This document shows, piece after piece, positions 62,858 to 64,000 of a stretch of 64,000 nt of DNA. Source of the stretch: Caryophanales bacterium UBA743 (GTDB taxonomy: Bacteria; Bacillota_I; Bacilli_A; RFN20; CAG-826); contig DBKT01000002.1 in NCBI GenBank assembly GCA_002297365.1, positions 86,612 to 150,611 of the forward strand. Reading direction: 5' to 3'. Positions within the stretch are counted from its first letter, which is position 1, and each line of letters starts with the position of its first letter. The notes under the pieces were generated by a model. That model did not search any database, was not told where the DNA came from, and worked only from the letters and a program-made list of their open reading frames with translations. Made by a program: the position numbers and the translations under genes.

Positions 62858-64000
62858 CTACGCTTTATAACCACTAGCATTCATTTTCGAGTAAACTCGC
62901 TTTATGGCCTCAAGTCCAGTTTTCTCACCTAATTCGACAGATTTTCCATACATCTCTATTGCCTTTTTATAATCCTGGCAAACGCCAAAGCCATTCTCAT
63001 AGCATATTCCAAGATTATAAAAACCAAGGCTAGATTTATATTCGTATGCAGCAGTCTTAAAGCATTTTGCAGCTTCCTTTTTATTTTCTTTTATGCCATT
63101 ACCTTGTAGATAGCAAAGTCCGATATTGATAATCGCCTCGTTCTCTCCCCAATTGTACGCGTCGGTAAATAATTCAAAGGCTTTTTTATAAGCCGCTTCG
63201 GTTTTGACGGTATAGTAGTAATAAAGCCCCATTTGCAGGCACGCCGACGGGTTTTCGCCTTTAACGCTCTGTTTCAGCCAATGAAGTGCTTTATCTTTAT
63301 CGGGTGTTACGCCGTAGTATCCGCAAGCGTACGCCATACCGAGATTATATTGTGCCGCGGAATTTCCGAGATTTGCGGCTTTTTTGAAAAGTCTTAGCGC
63401 TTTCTTTTCGTCCTTTTCAAGTCCGAGTTCGTCGCCGAGATACGCTTCCGCCATTCTTTCGATTGCGTCGGGGAAATTCATTTCCATCGCCATTTCGTAA
63501 TATGCGAGTGCGTTTTCATAATCTTTCTTTTGCTCTTCGCAAATCGTTGCAATCGCCCAATAAACGCCGGCATCATTCAAATCGCACTGTGCAAAACAGT
63601 CAAGCGCGTCGTCATACTTGCCCTTTTGGTAATAGTAGTATCCTAAATCAAGCAACGCGTCGTTCTGACAAAGGTTCGCCGCTTTTTTTAGAAAATGAAT
63701 ATACTTCTTCTCGTCGGGTTCTACGCCGTACCAACCGTTTTCGTATACGCGAGCCTGCAAATAAAGGCTTTCCGGATCGTTGTGTTTTACGCCGTCCGCT
63801 AAATACGCCAACCCTTTTTTGTAGTCGTGCGGAACGAACTTGTCGTTGAGATAGACATATGCCAAATCGAAATTAAGAGAATAATCGCCGAGGCTCAATC
63901 CCTTTTCGTACCACTCTATGGCTTTGGGAACGTCTTTCAGTTCTTCATTGTTTAAGTAGATAAAGCCTATCTTTTTTGCAACCTCTATATCTCCGAGGTA
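62858..64000 (-). CDS. Sel1/TPR-repeat protein, 5' end outside the window
   Basis: The frame is open from the window edge (YLGDIEVAKKIGFIYLNN...) to 62858, so it is longer than the 346 aa that begin at an internal TTG (63898). At least nine Sel1-type repeats of ~36 residues are visible: A-x-x-N-L-G-x-x-Y/C with repeats such as AAQYNLGMAYACGYYGV, AIINIGLCYLQGNGI and LGFYNLGICYENGFGV. Sel1 repeats are helical scaffolds for protein contacts. The codons from about 63100 rightward contain more G+C and CG than the 3' end and the rest of the window, suggesting a different origin for that part. The role is unknown. Confidence 0.8.
   Translation of the reverse strand, partial: YLGDIEVAKKIGFIYLNNEELKDVPKAIEWYEKGLSLGDYSLNFDLAYVYLNDKFVPHDYKKGLAYLADGVKHNDPESLYLQARVYENGWYGVEPDEKKYIHFLKKAANLCQNDALLDLGYYYYQKGKYDDALDCFAQCDLNDAGVYWAIATICEEQKKDYENALAYYEMAMEMNFPDAIERMAEAYLGDELGLEKDEKKALRLFKKAANLGNSAAQYNLGMAYACGYYGVTPDKDKALHWLKQSVKGENPSACLQMGLYYYYTVKTEAAYKKAFELFTDAYNWGENEAIINIGLCYLQGNGIKENKKEAAKCFKTAAYEYKSSLGFYNLGICYENGFGVCQDYKKAIEMYGKSVELGEKTGLEAIKRVYSKMNASGYKA

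Overview
The window reads as a low-GC, Gram-positive-type bacterium of the Bacilli, probably a gut Erysipelotrichia/RF39-like lineage (inference from style, not a database match). The support is AT-rich DNA, TGA used as a stop, many Ser-rich lipoproteins with a lipobox, no outer-membrane genes, CcpA-type cre sites, and AgrA- and YesN-type regulators. No rRNA, tRNA, CRISPR array or insertion sequence was recognised. Nearly every gene lies on the minus strand.

Region 1 (1-16.2 kb) is the most unusual part. It has a truncated lipoprotein at the left edge and a decayed dinJ-type antitoxin. A long same-strand cluster follows, given here in transcription order: a 2.2-kilo-residue zinc-ribbon/TIR/TPR/transmembrane/InlB-repeat protein; a zinc-ribbon/TIR/TPR protein; a small membrane protein; an SPFH protein; a helical protein; an ESCRT-III (CHMP)-like helical protein; and a VPS4-like AAA ATPase with an N-terminal MIT-like bundle. 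This looks like a bacterial ESCRT-III/VPS4 membrane-remodelling module linked to an SPFH scaffold and two TIR proteins.

Region 2 (16.5-28.4 kb) is accessory. It has an AAA_14/DUF4143 ATPase flanked by two ~150-bp direct repeats, a hipA remnant, a RelB/RelE pair, and two paralogous operons for secreted proteins. Each operon starts with a gene whose signal peptide is encoded across a poly-G tract. One tract (G8) is in frame and the other (G10) is out of frame, which points to phase variation. One of the large partners ends in a Hint domain.

Region 3 (28.4-45.7 kb) holds a membrane GH3 enzyme and an upstream LytTR two-component system. The GH3 promoter carries paired LytTR-type repeats and a perfect cre. 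Next come a secreted endonuclease lipoprotein, two large lipoproteins, and a lysine ABC importer controlled by a lysine riboswitch plus terminator. Small membrane and hypothetical genes follow.

Region 4 (45.7-62.2 kb) is a sugar uptake and glycan-use locus. It holds an MglBAC-type importer whose permease has a ~310-residue coiled-coil N-terminal extension, a galactose-binding-protein-like sensor lipoprotein with a YesM/YesN two-component system, and an operon of beta-helix lipoprotein, GH3 enzyme, small membrane protein and BIG2 lipoprotein. Two cre sites lie before mglB. Right of it are a three-copy TGCGTACA repeat, a candidate structured small RNA, and a Sel1-repeat gene cut by the window edge.
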